64,000 bases of DNA from Stercorarius parasiticus (GCA_013396915.1 VWZL01002555.1:885517-949516); one strand, 5' to 3'. Positions 1 to 62,272 are shown, counted from the first letter of the stretch. The notes: a model not told the origin generated them from the sequence alone. Numbers and translations are program-made.

Positions 1-93
1 GTGTCACATCCCCGGAGTGGGGTGTGGTGGGATGCCGGGTGCTGCTGGCTCTCTCGGAGGAGGGATGCACATAGGGCTGTTGCTTCCATGCAG

Positions 94-158
94 GTGGCCC
101 CTGAGCTACAGCCAGTGGTGGGAGTGTGAGTTCATCACTGAGGGCATCGTCGACAATG
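94..158 (+). CDS. HECTD3: HECTD3 exon, start of the HECT region
   Basis: Acceptor tccatgcag ends at 93 and donor gtgaga starts at 159. The first base completes a codon begun in the previous exon, which is outside the window. The peptide runs [21 protein letters not shown] and ends in phase 1. Confidence 0.88.
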
Positions 159-3125
159 GTGAGAGCTCTCCCCTCCCTCCGTGGGGCTCTCCCCTGGGCT
201 TTCTCGTGCTGGGGGGCAGCTCGGTGCATCGCCTGCTGCAGCGGGGTGCCCACGCTGTCCCGGCTGCTCTGTGGGAGGCAACCCTGCTCTACACACTATG
301 GGATGGTCCCTGCATCTCCCCTAAGCCCCCACCACTGCCCCAGGGAGAGGGGGTGGCTTGGCCAGATCCTGTGGCTCAGCATCTGGCCCCAGGCATGTCA
401 GGTGTTAATCGGCCTCTGCCCCCCCATTGCAGGCGGTGGTTTTCGGGACAGCCTGTCGGACGTGTCGGAGGAGCTGTGTCCCAGTTCAGGCGATGTCCCT
501 GTGCCTCTGCCCTTCTTCGTGCGCACCTCCAACCAGGTTTGGCACCTTGCTGTCCACCTGTCCTGGCTCTGACGGGACATCTAGCAGAGTCTGGGGCCTT
601 TTGGGGTGTTAGTCACATCTTAATGCTTGCAGGGCTATTGGCCAGGGAGGCTGTGCTTGTACCTGGGTGGTGGAGATCTCCTGGAGGGGTGTAAAGGGCA
701 GGAGAGGCTCGTGGAAGGGTGATGGAAAGGGAGGCTGCAGGGAGGGACGCACTGGGCTGGTCACATCAGTGTCCATGGCTCCTAAGCCTCTCTCCCGCAG
801 GGTAACAGCAGCAGCGACACAAGGGACATGTACATTCCCAACCCCTCCTGCAAGGACTTCCCCAAGTACGAGTGGATCGGGCAGCTGATGGGAGCAGCCC
901 TGAGGAGCAAGGAGTTTCTGGTGAGCACAGCAGAGCCTCCCTGGCCATCAGGGGGGCTTGGTGGGGGCCACCATGTCTTGGGGAGAAGCGCCGCCCTCGG
1001 GTGAAGGAGGGACATGGGATGGATGTGTGTCTCCACTCCCTCTGGCAGATACTGTCCCTGCCGGCGCTGGTGTGGAAGCAGCTGGCAGGGGAGGAGGTCA
1101 GCTGGAGCAAGGACTTCGCCACCGTGGACTCGGAGCTGGTAAGAAGGGCCAGAGGTCAGCAGGGTTGTGCTGTGCACTCCTGTGGCTGCTCTGGCTCCGC
1201 TGTGATGGCTCTCACCCGTTGGGGTTGCAGGTGAAGCTGCTGGAGCTGCTGGAGGGGGTGGACAGGGAAGCCTTTGAGTTCATGTTTGGCAGAGAGCTGA
1301 CCTACACGACGGTGCTCAGTGACCAGCGCGTGGTGGAGCTGATCCCCAAAGGCAGCAGCACAGTGGTGCGCTACGAGGACCGCAAAGAGTTCATCCACCT
1401 TGTGCAGAAGGCTCGGATGGAGGAGAGCAAGGAGCAGGTAACACCATCCCCCAGGGCCAGCATGGCTGCAAGGAGATCCTGCTCCTATGGCAAGCCTTCT
1501 CGGTACCTGTGAGGTTGGTGGATGTGAAAATGTGTCCCCAAAACCAGCTCTAGCTGGGTGGTTCCTCTGTGCATCCCATGCCCAGGACATCCATGAGCCC
1601 TGGGGACCCCCTTTGGGGTCCTGCAGTCCCTGTCCCCAGTGCCCTGACTGACTGCCCTGGGCTCAGACCCATCACAGTGACATGAGACCCCTCCTGTGCC
1701 CTCTCCAGATCGCAGCCATGCGTGCCGGGCTGCTCCGCGTGGTGCCCCAGCCTGTGCTGGACCTGCTCACCTGGCAGCAGCTGGAGAAGAAGGTCTGCGG
1801 GGACCCCGAGATCACAGTGGCCGAACTGCGGAAGTTCAGTAAGTGCCAGGGCCAGCCCAAAGCTGCTCCCAGCCCCTGGCTTGGGCAGGGCTCCCCCCTC
1901 AAAAACGCTCATCCTGCACACGCATCCTGCCCCATGCTGAGTCTGTGGTTGTGGTGTGCCTGGGAGCCTGGGGGGGGACGAGCCGGAGGGACCCTGGATA
2001 AGGATGCTTCAAGTTTAGCTGCAAACCCCACCAGTCCCCACTCTGGTCCCTCGGGTGAAGGCAAATGGCCACCCTGCAAACCAGGACCCTCGTTTCTCCA
2101 CCCGCCTTTGTGCAGGGTGCCTGCCCCTCTCAGGATGCTGGGGGCTTGCAGGGGCTCACCCAGAGCAGTCTCTTCCTCTCCTGCCTCCACTCTGGGCTCT
2201 CACAGAAGGGAGGGATGGACATGTCCCATGTTAATTTGCTTTGCTGGGTGTTTCTAACAAAGCTGTGGCATATTCTTTGTCACAGTCACATTTGAGGACT
2301 TTTCCTCCAACGACAGCCGTGTCCAGAACTTCTTGGAGGCGCTCAACAACTTCACCAGTGGTGAGCAACCCCAAGCCTTCCCCCACTCTTCATGTGCAGG
2401 GGGGTGGGCTGGGGGATGGGGTACCCACTGCCCTGTGCCCCAGGGATGCTCACCAGGCGCTTCCCTGGGAGTTGGCTGGGTTTTACCGCCTGGCCCTTCC
2501 TGGGATGCTGAGAGCATCCCTTAACTTTGCCCCGTGCTCCCGGGATGCTTCTGCAAGAGCAGACCCTGCCACGACAGCAGCGACTGGGATGGTCCCATCC
2601 CTGTCCCTGTCCCTGAGCCCCGTCCTTCCCCACAGAGGATCTCAGCCGCTTCCTCAAGTTTGTCACTGGCCGGAGCCGCCTCCCGGTTCAGATCACTGTC
2701 TACCCGGAAAGGGCAAAGTGAGTCCACCCTGCCCAGGCTGGGGTCCCTGCACCATGCCAGGGTCCCTGGGTCTGACTCTCCTTTCTCCCAAGCTTGGACG
2801 CGTTGGACCTGATGCCACAGGCCTCCACGTGCTCCGGCACCTTCTTCTTGCCCAACTATTCCTCGTGAGTCAAGCTGGGGACAGGGGATGGGGACGCTTC
2901 CCCCTCCCTGGGGCTGGCATGGGGGTCCCCTCCCAGGGTCCCCAGGTCCTGCCCCAGGGCACATTCAAGCAGGGGTGGAGAGGGAAGCACAGGGCTCTCG
3001 ATGCCCGCCATGACCTTGACCCAGCGTGTCCCCCCTCCAGGGCCAAGGCCTGCGAGGAGCTGCTGCGGTACGCCGTGTACAACTGCATGTCCATCGACAC
3101 TGACAAGGAACCCTGGGATGAATGA
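94..3125 (+). CDS. HECTD3: HECTD3, E3 ubiquitin-protein ligase, 3' part (last ten coding exons)
   Basis: HECTD3 transfers ubiquitin from an E2 to substrates through a thioester on a HECT-domain cysteine; it is a cytoplasmic ligase of about 860 residues in human. Ten exons are visible: 94-158, 433-536, 801-920, 1049-1138, 1231-1437, 1709-1838, 2286-2360, 2636-2717, 2793-2864 and 3041-3125. All have AG acceptors and GT donors, and the frame is kept at every join. Together they give about 343 codons, which is the full HECT region. Recognisable blocks include [94 protein letters not shown] and, at the catalytic site, [13 protein letters not shown]. The N-terminal half with the DOC/APC10-like domain lies left of the window. 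Introns are only about 75-450 bp and GC-rich. Gene identity is certain from remembered vertebrate HECTD3 similarity; exact edges come from splice-site reading. Confidence 0.95.
433..536 (+). CDS. HECTD3: HECTD3 exon (GGGFRDSL block)
   Basis: Acceptor cccattgcag ends at 432 and donor gtttgg starts at 537. The split glycine codon gives [19 protein letters not shown], then [13 protein letters not shown], matching the HECT N-lobe of HECTD3. Confidence 0.92.
801..920 (+). CDS. HECTD3: HECTD3 exon ([13 protein letters not shown] block)
   Basis: Acceptor tctcccgcag ends at 800 and donor gtgagc starts at 921. Exactly 40 codons in phase 0 encode [19 protein letters not shown] and [13 protein letters not shown], a hallmark N-lobe helix of HECT ligases. 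Confidence 0.93.
1049..1138 (+). CDS. HECTD3: HECTD3 exon (LPALVWKQL)
   Basis: Acceptor ctctggcag ends at 1048 and donor gtaaga starts at 1139. Thirty codons in phase 0 encode [20 protein letters not shown] and DFATVDSEL. Confidence 0.92.
1231..1437 (+). CDS. HECTD3: HECTD3 exon ([16 protein letters not shown])
   Basis: Acceptor ggggttgcag ends at 1230 and donor gtaaca starts at 1438. Sixty-nine codons in phase 0 include [29 protein letters not shown] and a charged end, ARMEESKEQ. This is the longest exon seen for this gene in the window. Confidence 0.93.
1709..1838 (+). CDS. HECTD3: HECTD3 exon ([16 protein letters not shown])
   Basis: Acceptor ccctctccag ends at 1708 and donor gtaagt starts at 1839. 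It encodes [20 protein letters not shown] then [20 protein letters not shown], ending in phase 1. The helix followed by VCG resembles the linker and C-lobe approach of HECT domains. Confidence 0.92.
2286..2360 (+). CDS. HECTD3: HECTD3 exon (ALNNFT)
   Basis: Acceptor ttgtcacag ends at 2285 and donor gtgagc starts at 2361. It encodes [20 protein letters not shown] and NNFTS in the phase left by the previous exon. The preceding intron of about 450 bp is the longest complete HECTD3 intron here. Confidence 0.9.
2636..2717 (+). CDS. HECTD3: HECTD3 exon ([13 protein letters not shown])
   Basis: Acceptor ccccacag ends at 2635 and donor gtgagt starts at 2718. It encodes [20 protein letters not shown] and TVYPERA. 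The [12 protein letters not shown] stretch is the conserved C-lobe motif shared by HECT ligases. Confidence 0.92.
2793..2864 (+). CDS. HECTD3: HECTD3 catalytic-cysteine exon
   Basis: Acceptor ctcccaag ends at 2792 and donor gtgagt starts at 2865. It encodes [20 protein letters not shown] and NYS. The cysteine codon TGC at 2830-2832 sits in the STC context of the HECT active site (Cys823 in human numbering, from memory), so the ligase should be catalytically competent. The acceptor is AAG rather than CAG, but the frame and homology support it. Confidence 0.9.
3041..3125 (+). CDS. HECTD3: HECTD3 last exon, C-terminus and stop
   Basis: Acceptor cccctccag ends at 3040 and the TGA stop is at 3123-3125. 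It encodes [20 protein letters not shown] and DKEPWDE, the expected HECTD3 tail that ends in an acidic/aromatic stretch. Confidence 0.93.
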
Positions 3126-3215
3126 AGCCCCCCTCCCCAGGCACCCCACGCCGTGGGAGCTGCCCCCCTCCCTCGGGACACCAAATTCAATAAAATTGCA
3201 GGGCCGGATCCTGCC
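3126..3215 (+). terminator. HECTD3: HECTD3 3' UTR and poly(A) signal
   Basis: A canonical AATAAA lies at 3189-3194, about 65 bp after the stop. A GT-rich stretch follows at about 3216-3245, as expected downstream of a cleavage site. The predicted 3' UTR is very short, about 90 nt. The cleavage position is inferred. Confidence 0.8.
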
Positions 3216-3421
3216 GTTGTGCCCCGGGTCCTGTCTCTGTTCATGCTTCTCGAGGGATGGGACTGGAGGGTGTGTGGCCAGCGCTGCAACTGGGGGGGCC
3301 ACCATGGCGCTGTCTGCTGGGTGCTGCGCCGGCACGGGGTGCTGGGGGGTGGCGAGCACGGCATGCACATGGGTCCTGTGGCTCCTGTCCCCTCCCTGGA
3401 CATGCTGTGCATAGGGAGCGC

Positions 3422-3630
3422 GGCTGCAAACTGCCCCCCCCCAATGCACCCTGAAAACTACCCCCCCTGCAATGCACCCTGCAGACTACCCCCTCAGCAC
3501 CCCGTCTGCAGCTTCCCAGGCCCCCTCTGCCTGCATCCCCCCCTGCCTGCAGCCCCCCCTGCGGGCAGCTCACCCCTGCCTGTAGTTCCCCTGTCGCCCC
3601 CGCCTGCAGCCCCACCTGCGGCCGCCTGGG
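3422..3630. repeat. degenerate C-rich minisatellite between HECTD3 and EIF2B3
   Basis: The + strand is strongly C-rich with recurring CTGCA and CCCCCC blocks. The clearest pair, AATGCACCCTG followed by ACTACCCCC, starts at 3443 and again at 3471, a 28-bp period. Shorter CCCCTGCCTGCAG-like units continue to about 3,630. The G-rich complement could form G-quadruplexes. It fills most of the spacer between the HECTD3 poly(A) site and the EIF2B3 promoter. Confidence 0.7.
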
Positions 3631-3639
3631 GGCGCTGTG

Positions 3640-3910
3640 CCGCCGAGCCCCTCCCGCGGCGATCCATGACTCGGTGCTCCCCAGCCCGGAATCCTTCCTT
3701 CGGCGTTCTTCTCGCTCCCCTGGCCGGGAGGAGCCGATCGCAGCAAGGCGAAGAGAGGGGAATCGAGCCTATCGGCGCTCTACCACCGCCGCTCGCGATC
3801 GAGCCTCTCGGCTCTCCGCCCGCATGCGCAGTGCGCGCCGGCGCCGCCATTGCTGTCCTGTCAGTGAGGCGCTGGGAGCCGGCGGCCGGCGGAGCGGAGG
3901 TAACGGTGAG
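3640..3910 (+). promoter_or_regulatory. EIF2B3: EIF2B3 CpG-rich promoter and non-coding first exon
   Basis: This GC-rich, CpG-dense stretch has no TATA box just before the gene. An NRF1-like site CGCATGCGCA lies at 3821-3830, followed by GTGCGCGCCGGCGCC. A YY1-like GCCGCCATTG lies at about 3843-3852, where YY1 sites usually mark the start of housekeeping transcripts. The first exon therefore probably starts near 3,840-3,855. It ends at a donor, either g|gtaacg (exon end 3899) or g|gtgaga (exon end 3905). Both leave a G that becomes the -3 Kozak base after splicing. TSS and donor choice are inferred. Confidence 0.65.
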
Positions 3911-4095
3911 ATGGGGGGAGGCCCGGCGCGTCCGCATGGGCTGTGAGGGGCGCAGGGGTAGGCGGGGAGCCGACGCACACCTCTGGGACGTGCTGGCGGC
4001 TAAAGTTGGGCGAGGCTAAACCGAAGCGGTCTTAGCCTGACCCGGCTCGCCTCAGCCTAGCCCGGCCCAGGCCTGCCCGGTTCCGCCGTGGTTGA

Positions 4096-55506
<51,411 letters not shown>

Positions 55507-58330
55507 GTAAGAAACCAAGCAATACACAAGGTAGTAGCAGGCGTTTGCATTGAGATATGGTTCATAACAGTTTTTAAAGGAAGATTTGTTTCATTAAATT
55601 GGCTAGCATAAAATAGAAATGTAAAAGAAACTAGTTTTCAAAATGCTTTAACTACACTAAAAGGAATGCCAAGTATTATGTCTGAGTTTCTTATTCAGAC
55701 CTTTTGAAATAAAAAAATAATAAGAATCTAATAACAGCATAAGCTAAAAGCTAAAATTTTTGCCTCTTTTCTGCATCCCATGTTTTCCTAATGTATCTGT
55801 GCTTTTTGGTTGTTCCTTTCACCAGGGCTGCCCCATTGTTAGGGCTGTGAATACATTTATACCTTTGATTTCCCCCACCACAGTCTGTTTTGGCCTTTGC
55901 AATCACCTTTTCTCTCCCCCTTCACGTCCACCACCACTGCAGGTGGGCTATCTCTGTAGCATCCTATGTTTTTAGCTTGTGATGTTCCTCTGTCAAAACT
56001 CTGAGACCACCCACTGAGAGTAAGAAAAACATCCATTTATGGAAGCGGAGAAGGATCTTAGCTATAATATTTCATGAAACAGACCAAAAAAAACGCTGTT
56101 TATCTTTAAAAAACAAACAAATGAACAACCCCCCTCACAGTAAGTAGCTCAGTTTTGGAATGATGTCCTGTTCCTAGACTTTTTGTAGCGCTCTCGTGCT
56201 ATATTGAATGCTCACTGACTTCTCAAGAGTTTTTCTCCCCTTTTAAGTAAGATGAATGATAAAGGGGCCAAGTGTTGTGTTCAAAGCACTTTTTCTTAGC
56301 AGATAAACTGATGTGTGAAAGCGGGGGCAGGGATTTGTGTTAGTCTTGACCATATACAAATCTGGTGATGCAGCTGGATACATGATTGAAGGAGCTCTTC
56401 CAGAATAAGGTTCTGTGACTGAGTGAAAATTAAGTGGAAATTTCTTACCATGCATAAGAATGAAGCTTATCCAATACTTTGACTGGCATGAGAGGGCATT
56501 GTACAAGTCGTTTTCGTTCCCATTTGTGCATGGGAACATGTCTGAAAGGTGAGAAAGCTTCGGGAGCTGCAGATGCTTTAAATCTGGAATAAGCCATATA
56601 GTCAGTGTTTTTTAGAAAGTCGGTGACAGTTTGGACTTCTTGTATTTCCTGTGGTAGCATGAAGTGGTGTTTGTGCCTTTGTTTTGTCATAATAATATGT
56701 AGGACTCACTTCTTGAAATCCTAGCCATCTAGTTTTGCTGGGATTAGACATTTCCAGAATATTAGACATTTCACACTTTCAGTTCTTTTTCCCTGGCATT
56801 CCATGCTGGTTTGAATTTAGATCATTAGGTCTGTGGGACAAGGATGGTCTTTGTCAAATATGCCACAGTGCATGACACAATGAGGCCTCTAAGCGTAAAG
56901 AGTGGTAATTTCAGATTTTAAGGCTTTATGCTATTTCCATTGACACTGGTGACATCTTTGGGTTTGCCAGTGGCAGGATTTTACCTTGTATTAACCAAAA
57001 CCAGCAGAGTGAATCCTGCTCTGAACTCCTCCAGTTGCCCCCAGACCCCTTAGAACGAGTCTACTAACTTTCTGCAAGTGTGACCAGTTGCTTTTCTGTT
57101 TTCTGTAGAGAGGTCATTCTCTGTCTTCCCTATTTTTTTGAAGCTGTGCTTCTTTTCTGTGACACTTCCATGACAAATACATAATTACAGCAGCTAGACA
57201 GCATTTCTTAAGACCTGATAGCAACATCTGGCTTACTAATGGCAGGTAGCTGCTTCATCTCTTTATTACACACATGCTGCTTATTCAGTCAATTGAGAGA
57301 GTCAATTATAAGTAATGTGCCTAACTGGCAAATCTGCAGAATGGGACTCTTGCCACGAGGAATAACTTGGGCTTTCAGGCTTCTGGCATTGCTGGGCATT
57401 TGCAGCTTGTTTTTCGTCTCTGAGGAAGGGGGGGACAGAGCTTACTCAAAGATCTTTCCATGTTTGGCAGCGATATGCCAGGACTTTTGAAAGACCCTGT
57501 GGAATACTTTTGCCTCAAAAGTACTGACATCTACATAATTGTTTGGGTTTAAGGATTCTTTTTAATACTTTGTTTTTTAGTCTAGAGAAAACCTACAGTG
57601 AGATTTTGCCTCTCTGCGATTCCGCACCAGGACTGGAGAAGCTCAGATGCCTTGTTTAAGTTGTGCATGTTTAAAACTAACAGCAGGGACTGAAGTGAAC
57701 AGTGAAGCTCTTGTACGGTGCCAGGAAGTACTGACACAGTGTACTTCCTCAATATTACAATATTTACATTGTGTTAATATTTTAGCAGTGGGGTTTGATG
57801 GCAGGCAGAGCACCTTTTTTCATTGTTTGTAGCTCAGTGAAGCATTTACATTTTTTTTCAAATTTTATTTTGACATACAAAAGCAGAAGAGATGTTGCCC
57901 AGCAGTAAAAAATTCAGATCCTACAACTGGCTATAGCTCACTCTTCTGCAGAGGAAAATTATGATTACTTCCAGGTCAAAGAATTACATGAAAACTAATG
58001 TGGTTATGTATGTGGGATCTGTTGCTTCAAATGGGATAAAAGCCCGGTGTAGTCCCAGTTTAGCTGCAAAGATATGGCAAGAATAAGCTCTCCCCAAGTG
58101 AATGTAGTTTGTGTCTAGCTGCACCTGTAAGGGTAAATGGCATTCCTCCACTTTGATCGGATTAATATATGCATTGTATGTAAAGTCCAAAGTCACTAGC
58201 GACTAATACGGAAACAGAGAAAATGGAACATGAAATGGCTAAACCTTTGTTTTGTTCAAGTATACGAATCTTGCTTCAGGCTGAATTTATTGTTCAGCTC
58301 CACAATGAAGTTGTGATACCAAGGTTTTAT

Positions 58331-58460
58331 CATCAGCTCGGCCACTGTCTTGCTTGGTGGTACTAGACAGGTCCCTTAATTTTTCTATGTACCTGTTTCC
58401 TCTTCTGGGTGGGATTGTTTGAAGAAGAATCAGTATTTGTTTGGCAGCAGTGAGGTTCTA
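58331..58460 (+). repeat. MIR-like SINE fragment
   Basis: GCCACTGTCTTGC, ACAGGTCCCTTAATTTTTCT and ACCTGTTTCCTCTTCTGGGT follow the order and spacing of the forward MIR core (GCCACTTACTAGC, AAGTCACTTAACCTCTCTG, CAGTTTCCTCATCTG). Confidence 0.5.
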
Positions 58461-61099
58461 CCATGGGGGATGTTAGGAGAGGTCAAAATACTGTTTGGTA
58501 GTCTGTAACTCACTTCTTACTCCTTTAATACTTTTTAATGAACTATTTTAAAAGGATTGAATAGTAGTTTCTCCTGCCTGAATTTTTATTGCACTATAGC
58601 AAACCAAACAAATTCTTGAGTTTTAAAAAGCAGAGATCGCTAGTGCCTTTGAATAAAAGTCAGAGGAAATGGTCTGTTTATTAGAACGCCCCAAGTACGT
58701 ATGTCCAGACAAAAATAAAATATCACACCCCTAATGTTGTTTAAACCTGGGGAATTTATTTTGGGGGGAATGGAAGTGCTTTCTCTTTCCTCTCCTAGGA
58801 GGGTGAAGTGCATTTTGGCAGTAAAATCACCATCTATCTCTCATCTACTAGTTCAGCACTGGATGCTAGTGACATTGAGTTGTCAAGGGTACAACAGTCC
58901 TACCCTGTCCGAATCTACCAAGGTCAAATGCTTGTTGTTCCACAGTGGCTTGGGGAACAGCTGAAGAAATTCTTGCCCCTCACAGTTTGTTATTCCCTGC
59001 AGCTGGAATTTATTCTTTCCCTTCTCTCCACACTCCTGCATCACTGGGGCAGGTCGATGATCCGAGTGCCCCTTAACCAGCTCCAGCTCACTCGCAGCCG
59101 CTGCCCAGGGGTGCCAATAGGAGCACTCGGAGCATCCCTGCATCTGCAGTGGATACCCAGTGCTGATGACTTTTGGGTCTGTTCCCACTAGATTCACAAG
59201 ACATCACGCACCATACCCTGCTACCAACCGGATTTATCCTGACTGAACAGGGACTGTGACCTGAATGTGAGCAACCAGCAGCTTGTTTGGGCTGAATTTT
59301 CTGCTGATTATAACTATCCCTGGGTTTGTTTTTTTCTGCAGACACCTTTGATTCTTCCCCAGGTTTCTTTCTGCATCAATGAAGTTAGAGTTGCTGAGGT
59401 TGGTCTTGGTTTGGTAGATGTACCGAGTCTGCCAAATTGTATCACATCTTTGCACAGGAGGGAGGTCAGATAAAAATCTGATCTCCCTGTATTCAGGCGA
59501 GAGCTTTTCTTTCCTAAACGTTTCCATTTTCAGAATAAATCTAACCTGAGAATGGTGTAGGTGCTGCACTCTGTAGTGTGGGGAATACAGGCGAGCGCAG
59601 GCCGTGTGCGTTGCCGGAGCTGCTCTGCCAGCACGGGGCAGGGATAGTTGAAGGTGAACACCTGCACCGCGTGATGAACTGCACAATATTGCTTTTCTTC
59701 AAACGATCATTACACGAGCTGAGCCAGCAGGCTAGACAGAAGCAGAGGCTGTAGCTGGCTGGGGGCACGGCTCCACCCCACAGCTGGCGGGCCTCACACC
59801 CCTGGGGCCCTGGGGTGGCAGCCAGCACAGTAGCCAGTCCCTTTTTTGGCACTCTCCTGAGTGCTAGGTTGGAATCCTGCCTCGCCGCTGCATTCAGGGC
59901 AGATGGAAGAAGAGAGTCCTTTTTCCCTTTCCCCTGTGAACTTCATCTGTGGCAGAGGGCAGGATCTAGGCCCGTGCTTTGTGAGCCCGGCGTGTTGCAC
60001 AGACACACACTGATACTTCTTTACTGTGTGCTGACAGTTTGCTTGCTAACGATCCCAACAAAGCTGCTAGCAGCAGCAATGTGATCAAAGTGAAACTGCA
60101 TGGGAGTTCGTCTTCTGTTTTTTTCCAGAATATTTCTAAAGCTCTAGCCTGGTGAAATAAGGTACCTGATTTGGGGGAAGGCAAGGGGGGAGAGAGATAT
60201 AAAGCAACCCCTTCCCCTATAAAGTTTTAATGGGGAAAATTCAAAGCTGCTTTGGAAATCTAAGTGTTGAAGATGTGTGTGTCTCTATATATCCTGTGTA
60301 TATGCTTAAAAGCATACGTAATATGCATTCTAATGTATGTGTGCATGAATGGCATTGTGCCCCCAGTCAGTTCTGCAGATACAGACGACAACATTTGTTA
60401 TATGTCTAAGGATTTCACGCTGCTCACAGCTGAAACCTGTAGACAAATGGAGGCTGCCATTTTCACAAGATAAAGCCACACCAAGGCTGCAGTATGCGGT
60501 CCTACTTATTACCTCCCAAAAATCACTTCTGTCAAATTTCATCAGTGCAAAGCTTATTAATGAATGTACTAATCAAACCTTAGTTACAGTTTGGGCACAT
60601 GAAAAGCTGCGTGTAAAAATACTAACTTTGCAAAGTGAAGCACTGGGCAGTTACGAAGTGCCACAACTGAGACTCCTGTGCAACTTTTGCACCTGTACGT
60701 GCCACATACTATGGTACAGTTTCCAGTTACATGACTCAGTACGTTTTGGGGTTTTTTTCCTCTGTAACCATTGCTTCATTTGTTGCCTGAGTTGCTCACT
60801 GAAGGAGATACTGTTCAATATCATATGTAACTTCTGTAGTTCAGGTGAAGGCCACCAGCCTTACTTGCTGCTCACTGTTTAAACCCTGTTCTGAAGATAA
60901 AGTAAATACTTTCCTTTTGAATTCTTGGTGTTCGTCACTGATACGGTAATGCTCTGCACACACTTCATTAACTATCTTTCCAGCACCCCTATTAGTGAAG
61001 TAGCAGTCTTTCTGCATTCTGAAAGGGGGAAACTAAGGCACGCAAGAGCTGAAGTCTGAAGCATCTTTGTCTTAAGTATGTCATTTTTCAGTCCTTAAT

Positions 61100-61500
61100 G
61101 TTATACAGAAAGCTTTTAATGTTGAAAGAATCTTTTCCATTGATGACAGCTGTCACAGGGTGACACTAATCAAATTAAAAGCACACAATCAGTGACAACC
61201 TGCAGAAATTAGATTTACATTCTGCATTCAGCAGCATTGTAAACAGACAGAAGGGAATTTTAATAAAAAATTAAAAATCAGTTGGTCCTTCAGGCATCAT
61301 TCATTTGCCTTAAATATTAGCAGGTCTTTTCTCCTCATGTAGCCTTCTGCCTTGTACGTTAACACACATGTTCTAATAAATGAGGCAGGCATTCTTCTGC
61401 CTCATTACACAGCCTTGATTCATCCCCAGGGCATAGTCCATCTTTACATTGGGTGAAGAAGAGATCGAGATGGAGGAGAGAGGAAAAGTAGGTGAGTGTG
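61100..61500. promoter_or_regulatory. candidate conserved non-coding element with TALE palindrome
   Basis: TGACAGCTGTCA at 61144-61155 is the perfect palindromic site bound by TALE homeodomain dimers such as TGIF, MEIS and PKNOX. Nearby are AATCAAATTAAA, AATTAGATTTA and TTTAATAAAAAATTAAAAATCA. The stretch contains a small MIR-like scrap just before it but is otherwise repeat-free. Confidence 0.4.
61379..61406. repeat. perfect 10-bp hairpin
   Basis: The arms AATGAGGCAG (61379-61388) and CTGCCTCATT (61397-61406) are exact inverted repeats with an 8-nt loop. The stem is too short for a microRNA precursor. It lies in the candidate element starting at 61,100. Confidence 0.6.
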
Positions 61501-62135
61501 TTTTCAAGGACTGTGTCATGATGTGTACACGCGAGGTCTTAATTAAGGTTGTATAAGCAACATAGTTCTAGCTTTTCTTAATTTGAGTGCCCAACCTGTT
61601 ACCCTGATGTTCTTTTAAGTGGGTATATATATATCTGTGACACTCTTAGAATTAATCAGTGAGGCTACTGTGACTCTTGCTAATGGAGTAGCTGTTATCA
61701 ACATAGATTTATCACCTTTTAAGTCAGCCACCAGAAAGAGATGGGGTGCTCTAAACTTCAAAGAATATCCAGCTCAGCCTTTGTAACGTTGGCCTGGAGT
61801 GTACTCTGTTCCTCTGTGGAGTAGTGCATGAGAAGTTCCGTTACCTTACAGAAAGAGAAAGAATAGAGCATGCCCAACACAGAAGGGCTTAAAAAATTTA
61901 GCTGTAAACCAGGTCTCTTCCAAGCATGTACAAACTGTTTTTTCAGACTTAGCTTGATGTAGCATAGGCACTTCTTGTGTTTACAAACGTACCGCCCTGA
62001 CGAAAAGGCAACTTTGTGCCAAATTGCAAGCATGGAAGTGCAAGAGCTTTTCAGCAGAGTAGTTGAAATATTTTTAACATGGACAAAACAAAGGGGTTTT
62101 TTTCCATAATTTTGTTCTTGGAAATAACTGAGACA

Positions 62136-62272
62136 TTTTTGATGAAGTTATCGAAAAAAAATCAGCTTGAGGCAAACACCTGGCACGGTAATTTCAGCCA
62201 AAACAGTTAAACTTTGGCAGAGTTTACAAACAAATGAAGACAGAAACTTACAATAGGAAATGCTGGGCAATT
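62136..62272 (+). repeat. unclassified interspersed repeat, copy B
   Basis: This is the partner of the copy at 27,860. The core GCAAACACCTGGCACGGTAA then TTTCAGCCAAAACAGTTAAA is shared nearly base for base with CACCTGGCATTGGAAATTTC then ATCCAAAACAGTTAAA. The copies are 34 kb apart in different introns, so this is dispersal rather than local duplication. Confidence 0.6.

Noticed and set aside
2241..3125. 294-codon + frame as a single HECTD3 exon
   Set aside because: It reads through several clear introns; only short parts match HECTD3, and those are bounded by good splice sites.
2856..3449. 197-codon minus-strand frame opposite the HECTD3 end
   Set aside because: It is the antisense shadow of GC-rich HECTD3 exons and spacer, with no recognisable protein.
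3153..4019. 288-codon + frame over the intergenic spacer and promoter
   Set aside because: It runs through the C-rich minisatellite and CpG island, where stops are scarce. Its proline/alanine/arginine content reflects base composition.
60349..60882. 177-codon + strand open frame as a nested gene
   Set aside because: Cysteine- and phenylalanine-rich late part encoded by T-rich DNA, no domain, and a length near chance expectation for this window.
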